NCBI RefSeq assembly: GCF_014698115.1
Contig: NZ_JACJSJ010000012.1
Span: forward strand, 62,001 to 126,000
Direction of reading: 5' to 3'
Origin: Nostoc sp. FACHB-973
GTDB lineage: Bacteria; Cyanobacteriota; Cyanobacteriia; Cyanobacteriales; Nostocaceae
DNA length: 64,000 nt
The translations under genes were made by a program, and so were the position numbers. Below the pieces are notes generated by a model. The model had not been told where the DNA came from and made no database searches. It saw only the letters and a program-made list of their open reading frames with translations. Positions 11,258 to 19,797 of this stretch are shown here, piece after piece. The number at the start of each line of letters is the position of its first letter. Position 1 is the stretch's first letter.

Positions 11258-11402
11258 GATGTTTTAAAAATGGTGGCTGATGTATGAAAAACTTTAGATA
11301 TCCCTGGCGCTCTCATGAAAATCAGGATTTTGAGAAAGTTTTTCCCCCTGAAAAAGCAGAGGATGCGGGGATATCGATACAACGGTACACTTTTAAAACA
11401 TC
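11258..11402. repeat. 145-bp element with 12-bp terminal inverted repeats
   Basis: GATGTTTTAAAA (11258-11269) and TTTTAAAACATC (11391-11402) are perfect inverted repeats bounding a non-coding segment. Overlapping short ORFs on both strands here (minus 11140-11382, plus 11284-11604) run through the element and show no family resemblance, so I do not call them. Confidence 0.5.
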
Positions 11403-11866
11403 TGTTAGTAGCTTTTTGTTGGGCGATCGCTCAATATATGCATATAGCGACAATATGTCGGGTTTTGTGAATCCATCTGTCGCAATCATTTTTCAAATTG
11501 GTATTGGTCTAGACATTGGTGCTACTATTCCAAAACGTGCCGTAATCGTCTCAACTCCTTGCAAATCTTGTCTTTGGGGCAAGTACTCATGCTCAATTCC
11601 TTGAGTCAGTACTACTCACACTGCTCATATATACGTGTTTTACTATCTGTATCAGGCTAAATCTCTAAAAATGCAATGTTCCCCAAAGGGAGTGGGGAGT
11701 GAGGAGTAGGGAGCGAGGGAATGTGGGGAGCAAAGGAGCAGGGGGAAAATAATAACTCTTCACTCAGCGTACTCAGCAATGGCTCAACGCCCCGCTACCG
11801 CTAACAATACTTAGCACTCGTCATTTAGTACTTTGCTATACATATTAATCAGTATGCAAGGAAAAA
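11403..11866. other. Non-coding stretch with GGGGAGTG-type repeats
   Basis: No supported gene. About 11689-11745 is a GGGAGTG/GGGAGC low-complexity array of the kind found at a dozen other places in the window. Confidence 0.5.
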
Positions 11867-12079
11867 TTTAGGACTTACGCATTGACAATAAATGCCAAAT
11901 ATGAATAAGTTCAAAAACCATATCTTTCGTAAGGGTACAGCAACGCTGTGCCCCTACGGCATGGTCTATTTACGTAGTTTACCGCCGTAGGCATCGCAGG
12001 ATAATTAACAAAAGCCTGAAACAACAAATGCATCGTTAATTCACATCACGATGCATTTGTGCGGTGCATAAGTCCTAAA
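11867..12079. repeat. 213-bp MITE-like element with TTTAGGACTTACGCA ends
   Basis: TTTAGGACTTACGCA at 11867-11881 pairs with TGCATAAGTCCTAAA at 12065-12079, 14 of 15 matching. Inside are a GTA-GGG-type palindrome (11929-11957) and a perfect 13-bp hairpin (ACAAATGCATCGT at 12024-12036, ACGATGCATTTGT at 12048-12060). It carries no ORF. Confidence 0.6.
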
Positions 12080-12080
12080 A

Positions 12081-12109
12081 TTGATGGCAGCTACTGTAGC
12101 TACCATCAA
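12081..12109 (-). terminator. Candidate terminator hairpin
   Basis: TTGATGGCAGCTAC at 12081-12094 pairs, with one mismatch, with GTAGCTACCATCAA at 12096-12109. It lies 25 nt beyond the stop of the chimeric EamA gene. No long U tract follows, so termination is only plausible. Confidence 0.4.
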
Positions 12110-12133
12110 AGTTCGGCTGGTTGAACTGGTCAT

Positions 12134-14521
12134 TTAATTGGCGGGAGTGGAGGGTTTAACCTGATTTCGCATTGTTTCAAAGCTGAAAGCAGCGGCGCCA
12201 AAAGTTACTAACAATACTCCCAAAATTTGTACGATGTCCAAATTTTCTTGAATGATTAACCCAGCGAAAATCACGGTTAGAACTGGGATGCTACCACCGA
12301 TGAGGGCTGAACGTGAGCCACCTAACTTACTAATCCCTGCATTATTGAGTAAATAGCCAGAAAGAGTTAAGACACCCAAAATAAATGCGCTTAAAATCAG
12401 TTCCAGCATTTTCGTGGGATCAATTAGCAAATTCCAGTTGCTTGGTAAAGGTAACATCAAGCAAATAAAGCTCAACAGCAACATGGTAGCGAAGTTAATT
12501 AAAGTAAAAGTCACCGGATGCAATTTACTAGCACACACCCGCGTCAGAATTATGTAAGCAGCAAAAGCTACGCCAGAAATAATAGCGGCGCTGCTTCCTA
12601 GTGAAGTATTACCAATACCAGTGGTGGGAGAAGTTCCTAAAACCAATAATTCACCGCAGCAAATTGCAGCGATCGCCCCTATACGAAATATGGTAGGGCG
12701 ATCGCGGAACAAAAACCACGAGAATAAACCGGTAATCATTGGATAAATAAAGAAAAGTGCGATCGCAATTCCGGTGGGAACTTGAGCTATGGCAATATAA
12801 ACTAGCACTTGAGACAAAAACAAAAAGCACCCACTGACAATTGACAACAGCAAAATCTGCTTTGTAGCCGCATTAGTAGGTGTGGGATTTCCTCGGACTG
12901 AATCAGCCAAGTTTTCTAGATCTTGCCACAGTCTCGGATGCAGTATGGGAGATAACAGTACCATCAGTGGTACTACTACCATAAATCGCATGGTCAAAAT
13001 TAAGAAAGTATTGCCCAAAGTCGGTGGTAGCAACTGCTGTACTTCCAGTACGCCGAAAATTTGGGAACCTTCGTGAAAAATCACTTTGATTGCTACGTTG
13101 TAAAGCGAGGAGATGACTGTGGACAAAACAATCAGTAAAAAACCAATTTGAATCGAGGATAAGCCTGAGGAATTGGGCGATCGCCCTATAGGACTTTTTA
13201 CTTCCTTTGGCGGCTCCAGCGCAGTCACATGTGTGAGTTTAGCTTTCCTCTGTGGCACACTTTTGCGGAGAACAGAAGCTAGTTCCGGAGCGTTAATTTT
13301 TAGTGAAGGTTGCGTTGCTTGCTGCTGTGGAACTGATGTTTCAGGAGGTTCTGATGAAGTTTCATTTTCGGATAAGTCGTTGCTGGGGAGAGAAATTGGT
13401 TGAGTGGGGTTTTCGTCTGGTGGGGGAACTACAACAGCAGACTGTGGTGGAGTTTGGTTTTGGGACAAGTCCAGATTGAGGACAGAAATTGGTTCGGTGG
13501 CGTTTTTCTGTGGTGGAGTTTGGTTTTGGGACAAGTCCAGATTGGGGACAGAAATTGGTTCAGTGGCGTTTTCCTGCGGTGGTAGAACTACAGCAGCAGG
13601 CTGTGGTGGAGTTGGAGTTTGGGACAAATCCGGATTGAGGACAGAAATTGGTTCAGTGACGTTTTCCTGCGGTGGTAGAACTACAGGAGTTTGGGTTTGG
13701 GACAAGTCCGGATTGAGGACAGAAATTGGCTCAGTGACGTTTTGTTGTGGTGGAGTTTGGCCTTGGGAAAATTGAGTAGGAATCGCAGAAATTGGCTCAG
13801 GGGAATTTCTGACTACTTCCTCAACCTGGGGGGATGTATCCAAAAAAATGTTTGTTTCTGGCTCCGTCAGCTGCAAAACAGTCGGTGTACCTGTTGTTGG
13901 CGCTTTGCGTGAAGTTTCTTGTATAGTTTTTTCTAGTTGTCCATGCAGGCGATTAACAAACTCTGTCAAAATCACTTCCCCTTGCTGCTGTTGGCTGTAC
14001 ATCCGTGACAGCTGTTGGGAAAGATTACTTTGATAATTCTTTAATTCTTGTTGCAGGGAATTAAAAGTGATGGTAACGGTGTCATCAAGGCTGTCAAACA
14101 TGTGTTCGACTTTTTCATTGATTTCACTTACTACATTGCTGCTAACTTCAGCGGATTTGAGTGCAGCTTGTTCGTAAGATTTGCCCTCTATGTTTTCCGT
14201 AGCTAAATTTGCCAGAGAGGATTGCAGTTGTGAAGATATATGCTTTGCCAGAACTTCTGCTAACTGACGAATTAATACTTGCTGCTCAGTAATTTGCCGC
14301 ACTTGTTGTAAATGCTCTTTTTCTTCTAGCAAGCTTTGAATATCATCAGATAACCGATTTTTTTCTGCCTGAAGCCGCTTTATGTCTTCTTGCAACGCTC
14401 TGAGGACATTCTGCTGGAGATTTTCTAAGTCCTCAACTACAGCCCAAAGAGCATTTTCCGCTGCTCTAGAGAGCTCGCCTCTAACTCGCGGGTTTTCTGG
14501 TTGCTTCTCGAATCGCCCCAT
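12134..14521 (-). CDS. Chimeric coiled-coil / Pro-rich repeat / EamA (DMT) transporter
   Basis: A 795-residue protein with three parts. Residues about 1-215 are charged and predicted coiled coil (DIKRLQAEKNRLSDDIQSLL, LQQELKNYQSNLSQQL). About 235-400 hold five or six imperfect 26-31-residue units containing NVTEPISVLNPDLSQ and TPPQ. About 455-785 contain about ten hydrophobic segments in two halves, each resembling an EamA domain of the drug/metabolite transporter superfamily (QVPTGIAIALFFIYPMITGL; GGSRSALIGGSIPVLTVIFAG). Typical EamA permeases have only about 300 residues, so the 450-residue cytoplasmic extension is unusual. No cargo can be inferred. The reading frame is continuous, and the start MGRFEKQPENPRVRGELSRAAENALW looks natural. 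It lies about 2.1 kb upstream of hetR in the same direction. Confidence 0.85.
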   Translation of the reverse strand: MGRFEKQPENPRVRGELSRAAENALWAVVEDLENLQQNVLRALQEDIKRLQAEKNRLSDDIQSLLEEKEHLQQVRQITEQQVLIRQLAEVLAKHISSQLQSSLANLATENIEGKSYEQAALKSAEVSSNVVSEINEKVEHMFDSLDDTVTITFNSLQQELKNYQSNLSQQLSRMYSQQQQGEVILTEFVNRLHGQLEKTIQETSRKAPTTGTPTVLQLTEPETNIFLDTSPQVEEVVRNSPEPISAIPTQFSQGQTPPQQNVTEPISVLNPDLSQTQTPVVLPPQENVTEPISVLNPDLSQTPTPPQPAAVVLPPQENATEPISVPNLDLSQNQTPPQKNATEPISVLNLDLSQNQTPPQSAVVVPPPDENPTQPISLPSNDLSENETSSEPPETSVPQQQATQPSLKINAPELASVLRKSVPQRKAKLTHVTALEPPKEVKSPIGRSPNSSGLSSIQIGFLLIVLSTVISSLYNVAIKVIFHEGSQIFGVLEVQQLLPPTLGNTFLILTMRFMVVVPLMVLLSPILHPRLWQDLENLADSVRGNPTPTNAATKQILLLSIVSGCFLFLSQVLVYIAIAQVPTGIAIALFFIYPMITGLFSWFLFRDRPTIFRIGAIAAICCGELLVLGTSPTTGIGNTSLGSSAAIISGVAFAAYIILTRVCASKLHPVTFTLINFATMLLLSFICLMLPLPSNWNLLIDPTKMLELILSAFILGVLTLSGYLLNNAGISKLGGSRSALIGGSIPVLTVIFAGLIIQENLDIVQILGVLLVTFGAAAFSFETMRNQVKPSTPAN

Positions 14522-15076
14522 TAGCTTCTAACCTCTAACGCCTTGACAATAAAGCTGCTTCCCGTAGACTTGATTGGCACTCATACTAATTTCCTGTATT
14601 TTGTCAGATAAATTAAAAATTTTAACAGCACTTCCGCATTTCAACGTAATTCTGTCATGCTAGACACAGGGTTCGCAAATCATCAACCCCTATTCTGATT
14701 TCAGGAAGCCAAGATTGAAAAAAAAATTCAGTTCGCCCCAAGTCGGCGCTCCGGTTTTTAATCGATCTCAGATTTGTATCGAAATTCAAAATTACAATTT
14801 GCGTAAGTCCTATATTTATTGTTTTGGTGGCAATATTATTATCAAAGACTTGCTCTTGAGTGCCTGATCGCCAAAAATTTCTCTGACTTGCGAAACTAGC
14901 TGTAAATTTGTGTGGAATGTAACTTGAGTGACAGTTTACATCTCTGATGGAGATTAAAATATCTTTCTGTAGAAATTCAAGGTTACGCTATCCCCTGCAC
15001 AACATTCTAATAAATGAGCAGCAATTCTGCAAAAACGCCTTTTTTTGGTGTTGTTGCAGTGTGGTTTTGATAGCGA
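14522..15076. other. Intergenic region, no gene seen
   Basis: No ORF of note. It contains a solo GCGTAAGTCCTATA end at about 14803-14818, related to the ends of the 11867-12079 element, and AT-rich sequence upstream of the EamA gene that should hold its promoter. Confidence 0.5.
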
Positions 15077-15224
15077 CTATAGCAATCCGCTTTGATTTTT
15101 GAACTCCTACAGCGTATGTAGGGAGTCGATAGAGACGGGATTAATCGCGTCTTTATGAGAATAGGGAATTAGCCTTTGCGAGTTGAAGGCGAGTTTATTC
15201 AAAAATCAAATAGGAGTACTGTAG
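15077..15224. repeat. 148-bp MITE with TTTGATTTTTGAA inverted ends, copy 1
   Basis: Left end CTATAGCAATCCGCTTTGAT continuing TTTTGAA; the right end is its imperfect reverse complement, TTCAAAAATCAAATAGGAGT followed by ACTGTAG. A second copy with a different middle is at 44867-45062, and a lone right-type end is at 3713-3738. Confidence 0.7.
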
Positions 15225-15254
15225 AGGTAAAAATTAGAAAAATATTAATAATTT

Positions 15255-16565
15255 TTAAAATAACAAAATCCGGGCGATGCTAAAAATGGCAGCGCTGAGA
15301 ACCGCACTAACAGGGATTGTAATTAGCCATGCAGCGGCAATACCTTGTAGAGTTTTGAACTTAATCGATTTAATATCTTGCACCAATCCAATACCCACGA
15401 CACCACCGACAAGGGCATGGGAAGTGGAGACTGGCAAACCTAGCCGGGAGGCAATGAGGATGGTGGTAGCAGTAGCCAGTTCTGCACAAAATCCACTACT
15501 AGGTTGCAAGGAAATGATGTTTTCGCCAATGGTGGCGATGACTTTTTTACCCCAAACAGCTAAACCACCAACAATACCAGTACCACCAAGGATTAAAATC
15601 CAGATAGGGATAGTGATACCATTCGTAGGTACGCTACCAGTGCGATCGATGTAGACGATCGCAGCTAAAGGAGCGATCGCATTACCAACATCATTAGAAC
15701 CATGAGCAAAAGCGACAAAGCAAGCACTCAGGAGTTGGAATCGGGCGAATAATTTTTCGACGGGATTGGGGAGTGGGGATTGGGGATTGGGGACTGGGGA
15801 CTGGGGAGTTAAAAGTAGTTCTCCCTTATCTGCCTTATCTCCCGTCTGTTTTAATTGTCGCCAGCTAATAATTGTCAGTCCAACTGCTGCTACAGCACCA
15901 GTTAACAGGGGGATGTCGTAAGCAGGGATTTTGAAACCAATTTGCTCAATTACAAAATTGGTTAGGGGTTCAGTGAGGGAAGGTAATACAATCACACCAA
16001 ATACACCTATCAACAGGGTACTCAACCAGGGAATCCACTCTTGTAACTGCACTAATTGATTAGGTCGATCTAAAATCCAGTGCTTGATTTGACTGTAGAA
16101 TAAAGCTGCGATCGCACCACTAATTACAGGTGTTAAAACCCAGCCAACGGTAATCATGCCAATTGATGACCAATCAATTGCGTCTACTCCCAAAGCTACC
16201 CAGCTAAATCCAGCGATCGCACCAACAACCGCATGAGAAGATGACACTGGTAAACCGCGCGATGTGGCAATTTGCAACCACACACCACAGGAAACTAGCA
16301 CCGTCGCCATCCCAATCACAAGTATTTCGGGTGTAGCAGCAAATAAACCGGGATTAGCAATTTTCGTTGCTAAGGTTTCCGTTACCTGATGTCCAAATAA
16401 GACAGCACCCGTGAACTCTAATATCCCTGCAATTATTAGTGCCTGTTTGAGAGTAACAGCTTTGGAACCTACGGAAGTTCCCATCGCGTTAGCAACATCA
16501 TTTGCTCCGAGATTCCAGGCGACGTAGAAGGCTAGTAGAACGACGAAAATTAGAGTATAGGGCAT
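15255..16565 (-). CDS. pitA: PiT-family inorganic phosphate transporter
   Basis: Inner-membrane, ion-coupled low-affinity phosphate permease. The two inverted halves of the family are clear: the first has WNLGANDVANAMGTSVGSKA near the N-terminus and GLPVSSSHAVVGAI; the second has FAHGSNDVGNAIAPLAAI and GLPVSTSHALVGGVVGIG. Ten to eleven hydrophobic segments fit the usual topology, and 436 residues is a normal length. The central cytoplasmic loop, residues about 247-270, reads TPQSPVPNPQSPLPNPVEK, which is the translation of a GGGGATTGGGGACT-type repeat at 15765-15812, so a repeat array has become coding. The neighbouring 16566-16671 is the same type of repeat. I see no Pho box. Confidence 0.93.
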   Translation of the reverse strand: MPYTLIFVVLLAFYVAWNLGANDVANAMGTSVGSKAVTLKQALIIAGILEFTGAVLFGHQVTETLATKIANPGLFAATPEILVIGMATVLVSCGVWLQIATSRGLPVSSSHAVVGAIAGFSWVALGVDAIDWSSIGMITVGWVLTPVISGAIAALFYSQIKHWILDRPNQLVQLQEWIPWLSTLLIGVFGVIVLPSLTEPLTNFVIEQIGFKIPAYDIPLLTGAVAAVGLTIISWRQLKQTGDKADKGELLLTPQSPVPNPQSPLPNPVEKLFARFQLLSACFVAFAHGSNDVGNAIAPLAAIVYIDRTGSVPTNGITIPIWILILGGTGIVGGLAVWGKKVIATIGENIISLQPSSGFCAELATATTILIASRLGLPVSTSHALVGGVVGIGLVQDIKSIKFKTLQGIAAAWLITIPVSAVLSAAIFSIARILLF

Positions 16566-16672
16566 ATGGGGGGAGTGGGGAGTGGGGAGTGGGGAGTGGG
16601 GGAATGAGGGGAATGAGGAGGATGAGGGAGATGAGGGAGATGAGGGGGATGAGGGGGATGAGGGACTATTAA
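16566..16672. repeat. GGGGAGTG and GATGAGGG heptamer/octamer arrays
   Basis: A run of GGGGAGT units merging into GATGAGGGG/GATGAGGGA units just upstream of the phosphate transporter. A matching inverted-orientation array (CTCATCCCC, CTCCCCA) is at 16992-17046 beyond the 21-nt array. Confidence 0.85.
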
Positions 16673-16682
16673 AGTTAGTAGT

Positions 16683-16976
16683 TTGAACCTCTGAGCTTCG
16701 TCGTTGAACCTCTGAGCTTCATCGTTAAACCTCTGAGCTTCGTCATTGAACCTCTGAGCTTCATCGTTGAACCTCTGAACTTCGTCATTGAACCTCTGAG
16801 CTTCGTCATTGAACCTCTGAGCTTCATCGTTAAACCTCTGAACTTCGTCATTGAACCTCTGAGCTTCGTCATTGAACCTCTGAGCTTCGTCATTGAACCT
16901 CTGAGCTTCGTCATTGAACCTCTGAGCTTCGTCATTGAACCTCTGAGCTTCGTCATTGAACTTCTGAACATTAGAC
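16683..16976. repeat. 21-nt tandem repeat array, 14 units
   Basis: Fourteen units of TTGAACCTCTGAGCTTCGTC plus one base, each starting 21 nt after the last, the final one degenerate. Variation is confined to G/A at a few sites (GTTGAA/ATTAAA, TTCGTC/TTCATC, GAGC/GAAC). Because 21 is a multiple of three, several frames stay open, giving a 98-codon minus-strand frame of LRGSMTK repeats at 16675-16971. There is no ribosome site and no non-repeat sequence, so I treat it as a repeat and not a gene. Related units occur at 60370-60474. Confidence 0.9.
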
Positions 16977-17053
16977 TTCTATTTTTAACACTTCCTCATC
17001 TCCCTCATCCCCCCACTCCCCATTCCCTACTCCCCACTCCCCCCACCTCGCTT

Positions 17054-18148
17054 TTACGGATAAATCAAGATCTTATAAGTTTCCGCCGTGGGTGCGATCG
17101 CTTGTTCTACAGCTGCTGATAAATCTTTTAATGGATAGCGATCGCTAATCAATGCTTTCACGTCAATTCGCTGATTAAATACAATATCAGCTGATAAATT
17201 CTGAACCCGATAAGATGAGCTATAACTGCCTATCAAGTCGATTTCCCGACGGTAGAGGATATTGGGGTTAATGGGAATTTCCACCTCATCAGGAAATTCG
17301 GCGAAAAACAGAATTTTTCCACCTTTGCGGGTACTATCAAGTGCTTGAAAAAATGCTTTTTCACTGGGGACAGCTAGGAGGGTGACATCAACACCTAGTC
17401 CACCAGTTAGGGCATGGATTTTTGCTGTTAAATCGGCATCACGAGCATCAAAAGCCGCCTCTGCACCCACACTCAAAGCTTTTTCAATTCTAGAGGGTAG
17501 TAAATCGGTGGCGATCGCTTTTGCTCCGAAATACTTCACCAACATGATAAACATTAACCCAATTGGCCCTGCACCAGTGACTAACACCGTTTGTCCTGGG
17601 GCAATTTGGGCTTTTTTCACTGCTTTCAAGCAGCAGTTAGTTGGTTCGACAAAACTCGCTTCTTCAAAACTGATATTGTCAGGGATGGGAATTAACCCAC
17701 CGTTTTGGACAATATGTCCGGGAACTTTGACATAATCGGCGAAACCGCCGCCACTAGCATTAAAGCCTGCGGTAGTAGAAATATTTTTGTAGACATCGCA
17801 CATGGAAAAATTATCATTTAGACAATAGGCGCAATGCATACAGGGGATGTGGTGCATCACTGCTACTCGTTGTCCAACTTGCCAACCTTTGACATTATTG
17901 CCTAGTGCTGCGATCGTACCAGCCGTTTCATGTCCAAAAATGCGCGGTGGTTCATACAGTGGATAACGAATTTTTTTAATATCTGACTGACACAACCCCA
18001 CAACCCGCACCTGTACGAGTACCTCATCAGGTTCCAGGGTTGGAACTGGGATATCTTCGTAAGACAGTTGATTGACGCCTCTAAATACCTGTGCTTTCAC
18101 GTTGTTTTTTCCACGCTCAACGATACTAGATGTAACATTAGTCGTCAA
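17054..18148 (-). CDS. Zinc-dependent medium-chain alcohol/polyol dehydrogenase
   Basis: NAD(P)-dependent oxidoreductase of the MDR superfamily, sorbitol/threonine dehydrogenase-like. The catalytic zinc ligands are visible in GLCQSDI (Cys) and FGHETAG (His-Glu). The structural zinc site is CMHCAYC followed by the fourth cysteine in FSMC. The cofactor-binding Rossmann motif is TGAGPIGLMFIMLVKYFGA, with a following Asp (IATDLL) that favours NAD. The 364-residue length is normal. The first 17 residues (to NVKAQVFRG) are a short extension ahead of the usual start, and the ATG at 18148 is used for lack of a better one. Substrate is unknown. It stands alone between a repeat block and a toxin-antitoxin-like pair. 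Confidence 0.88.
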   Translation of the reverse strand: MTTNVTSSIVERGKNNVKAQVFRGVNQLSYEDIPVPTLEPDEVLVQVRVVGLCQSDIKKIRYPLYEPPRIFGHETAGTIAALGNNVKGWQVGQRVAVMHHIPCMHCAYCLNDNFSMCDVYKNISTTAGFNASGGGFADYVKVPGHIVQNGGLIPIPDNISFEEASFVEPTNCCLKAVKKAQIAPGQTVLVTGAGPIGLMFIMLVKYFGAKAIATDLLPSRIEKALSVGAEAAFDARDADLTAKIHALTGGLGVDVTLLAVPSEKAFFQALDSTRKGGKILFFAEFPDEVEIPINPNILYRREIDLIGSYSSSYRVQNLSADIVFNQRIDVKALISDRYPLKDLSAAVEQAIAPTAETYKILIYP

Positions 18149-18220
18149 CGTTAGGCTATTCTCTGTAAGATTTATTTTGTACTAGTTATTCTCAAGCTTT
18201 GGTCAACATCTTGGAAAACC

Positions 18221-18793
18221 TTAATATCTTGATTCATGACATCTAACTAGATTGGTAAAGTTCGTTAAATTTGCTCCATCTTTTTTGCTCAACAAATCAA
18301 GTAAATTGGCGACAGTCATTGGTGGATTTTTGAGCCTTCTAGATTGCTGCTGCAATACTTCAACTATTTGCTCTGGGTAAAGGTTGTAGAGTTGACTCAA
18401 AAATTCATCTGGTGATTGTGCTTGTATATTCCAAGGAGCGAGATCCTTTGACTCAAAGTGTTTGAGATTTGAAGTAACAATTACATCAGATCCAGCTTTC
18501 ACCGCAGCCGCAAGTACATGGCGATCGCCTTCATGATTTGTCATCCATTCAGACATCTCATCAGGTACTTCGACCATTGCTTCAGGAAAATATTTTTTCA
18601 GATTTTCCTTGAGTCTCATTACTTCCCCAACTGTCATTTTTCCTGTACTCACCAGGTTGCGAGTTGCACCATCAAGTATTTCCTGTGACCAAAACGGCAA
18701 ATATAAACCAGCGTCAGCCACGCACAACAGAGTATCACGGAGGTAAAAGGGAAACAACACACAGGAGTCTAACAGAGCATAAACCTTCTCCAT
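18221..18793 (-). CDS. PIN-domain protein, VapC-like toxin candidate
   Basis: A 190-residue PIN-fold protein from the ATG at 18793. The frame is open further, to 18847, but that would overlap the upstream gene, and MEKVYALLDSCVLFP is the typical PIN start. Acidic positions are visible: Asp8 in LLDSC, a Glu in SQEIL, and Asp in EGDRHVLAAA, followed by VIVTSN and LKHF. PIN proteins of this size cleave RNA in toxin-antitoxin modules. The upstream gene, 19 nt away, is an excisionase-type DNA-binding protein, the usual partner, so together they look like a type II module. The start overlaps no other frame. Activity is inferred. Confidence 0.8.
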   Translation of the reverse strand: MEKVYALLDSCVLFPFYLRDTLLCVADAGLYLPFWSQEILDGATRNLVSTGKMTVGEVMRLKENLKKYFPEAMVEVPDEMSEWMTNHEGDRHVLAAAVKAGSDVIVTSNLKHFESKDLAPWNIQAQSPDEFLSQLYNLYPEQIVEVLQQQSRRLKNPPMTVANLLDLLSKKDGANLTNFTNLVRCHESRY

Positions 18794-18812
18794 ATCAATA
18801 CTTTCAAAACCT

Positions 18813-19259
18813 TTACTCGTAAAAGCCCATCTCTTGGCTTTCTGCAATTAACTGATCTAAGAATTTACTCCGCTCAGTATCCCGTTGTTGCTTATACTTC
18901 ATTAAATCATCAAAACGAACCCGGCGATGAGAACCCACCTTAATGTGAGGAATTTCACCTTGTTCTAATAACTTGATCAAGTATGGGCGTGATACATTAA
19001 GAAATTCAGCCGCTTGCTGAGTCGTCAGTTCCTGCTGTTGGGGAATTATCGATATAGCTTTACCTGATGCCATTGCCTGGACAACTTGAAGCAACACCTG
19101 ATAAATCGAATCAGGAATTATAATTTGTTCTCCATTAGCCCCTACCAGTTTCGCCTGGAAATCTTTAACGCTCAATATGCGCTCCAGTTCTTTGATAGAT
19201 TCAGCTTCTAGCTGTGGAGATATTACAGAATCTAAAGACACGTTATGCCTTAACATCAT
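18813..19259 (-). CDS. Excisionase-family (MerR-like HTH) DNA-binding protein, antitoxin candidate
   Basis: 148 residues with a C-terminal helix-turn-helix of the excisionase/helix_turn_helix_17 type at about 77-120: LTTQQAAEFLNVSRPYLIKLLEQGEIPHIKVGSHRRVRFDDL. The N-terminal 70 residues are acidic and helical. It is directly upstream of the PIN gene, with 19 nt between its stop and the PIN ATG, so it is probably the antitoxin and autorepressor of that pair. Such genes also occur as true excisionases, and an integrase relic lies 0.5 kb further upstream. Pairing with PIN makes antitoxin the better reading. Confidence 0.8.
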   Translation of the reverse strand: MMLRHNVSLDSVISPQLEAESIKELERILSVKDFQAKLVGANGEQIIIPDSIYQVLLQVVQAMASGKAISIIPQQQELTTQQAAEFLNVSRPYLIKLLEQGEIPHIKVGSHRRVRFDDLMKYKQQRDTERSKFLDQLIAESQEMGFYE

Positions 19260-19587
19260 AATTTGTCTCCTACCGTGTTGTAGGGTTTGTTGTTAGCAAT
19301 GCAATTTACACTAGCAATCTTATAATAGACACTACACAAACGAAATATCCGAAATCAAGATAAATTATCTTGTCTGATGCCAAGGTCGTGTAGAGACGTT
19401 GCACTGCAACGTCTCTACTGTACAAATTTTATGGTTGGACAAATTATCTCATCCAAGCGTGTTGAATTAAATGTAGCTAGAGAGTATTACATTTTTTGAA
19501 TAACGGATTTTCCATTTCCAAAACAGGGTTATATTTTTAACTACTCAGAAATGTTTATCGTCATGTTTGAACATTTTTACTGAAGAA
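19260..19587. other. Intergenic region with one 29-nt palindrome
   Basis: Promoter side of the toxin-antitoxin-like pair. It contains a perfect 29-nt palindrome at 19390-19418 (arms GTAGAGACGTTGCA) and otherwise AT-rich sequence with no ORF. Confidence 0.6.
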
Positions 19588-19797
19588 AACGGGGCGTGAG
19601 TATCATTGGAACAAAAAATCGGGTTAAGCTTAAAAGCCTTATTGCGTAAGGATTTTATTGAAAGTTGTAGGAGCTTACTTTTCAAATAACCAACTACTGT
19701 CTAACGATAAATCAAGAGTTTCAGCACCTCCGATTTTTTGTAGTATTCATGTAATGCTTCTTATCTCGATTTTCTGTTCCGATGATACTTGTACCCC
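19588..19797. repeat. 210-bp direct repeat, copy 1 (contains a decayed partial copy of the 47-codon ORF)
   Basis: About 90% identical to 21187-21396 in the same orientation. On the minus strand it holds the body of the small ORF found intact in copy 2, but without a start and with an in-frame TGA (ITSITEI-equivalent segment reads SIT-stop). Its left-hand boundary is at GGGGCGTGAGT and its right-hand boundary at GATACTTGTACCCC, where the integrase frame begins. Confidence 0.85.

Noticed and set aside
11284..11604. 106-codon plus-strand ORF upstream of hetR
   Set aside because: Its first third lies inside a 145-bp inverted-repeat element, and the rest shows no family or ribosome site.
13400..13775. 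Plus-strand Gly/Trp-rich frames antisense to the EamA chimera
   Set aside because: They result from the Pro/Gln/Thr-rich repeats of the real minus-strand gene.
16675..16971. 98-codon minus-strand LRGSMTK repeat frame
   Set aside because: It exists only because the 21-nt repeat is a multiple of three; there is no ribosome site or unique sequence, so it is kept as a repeat.
16683..16976. Possible CRISPR array
   Set aside because: The units are contiguous 21-mers with no unique spacers and no cas genes nearby; no CRISPR was found anywhere in the window.
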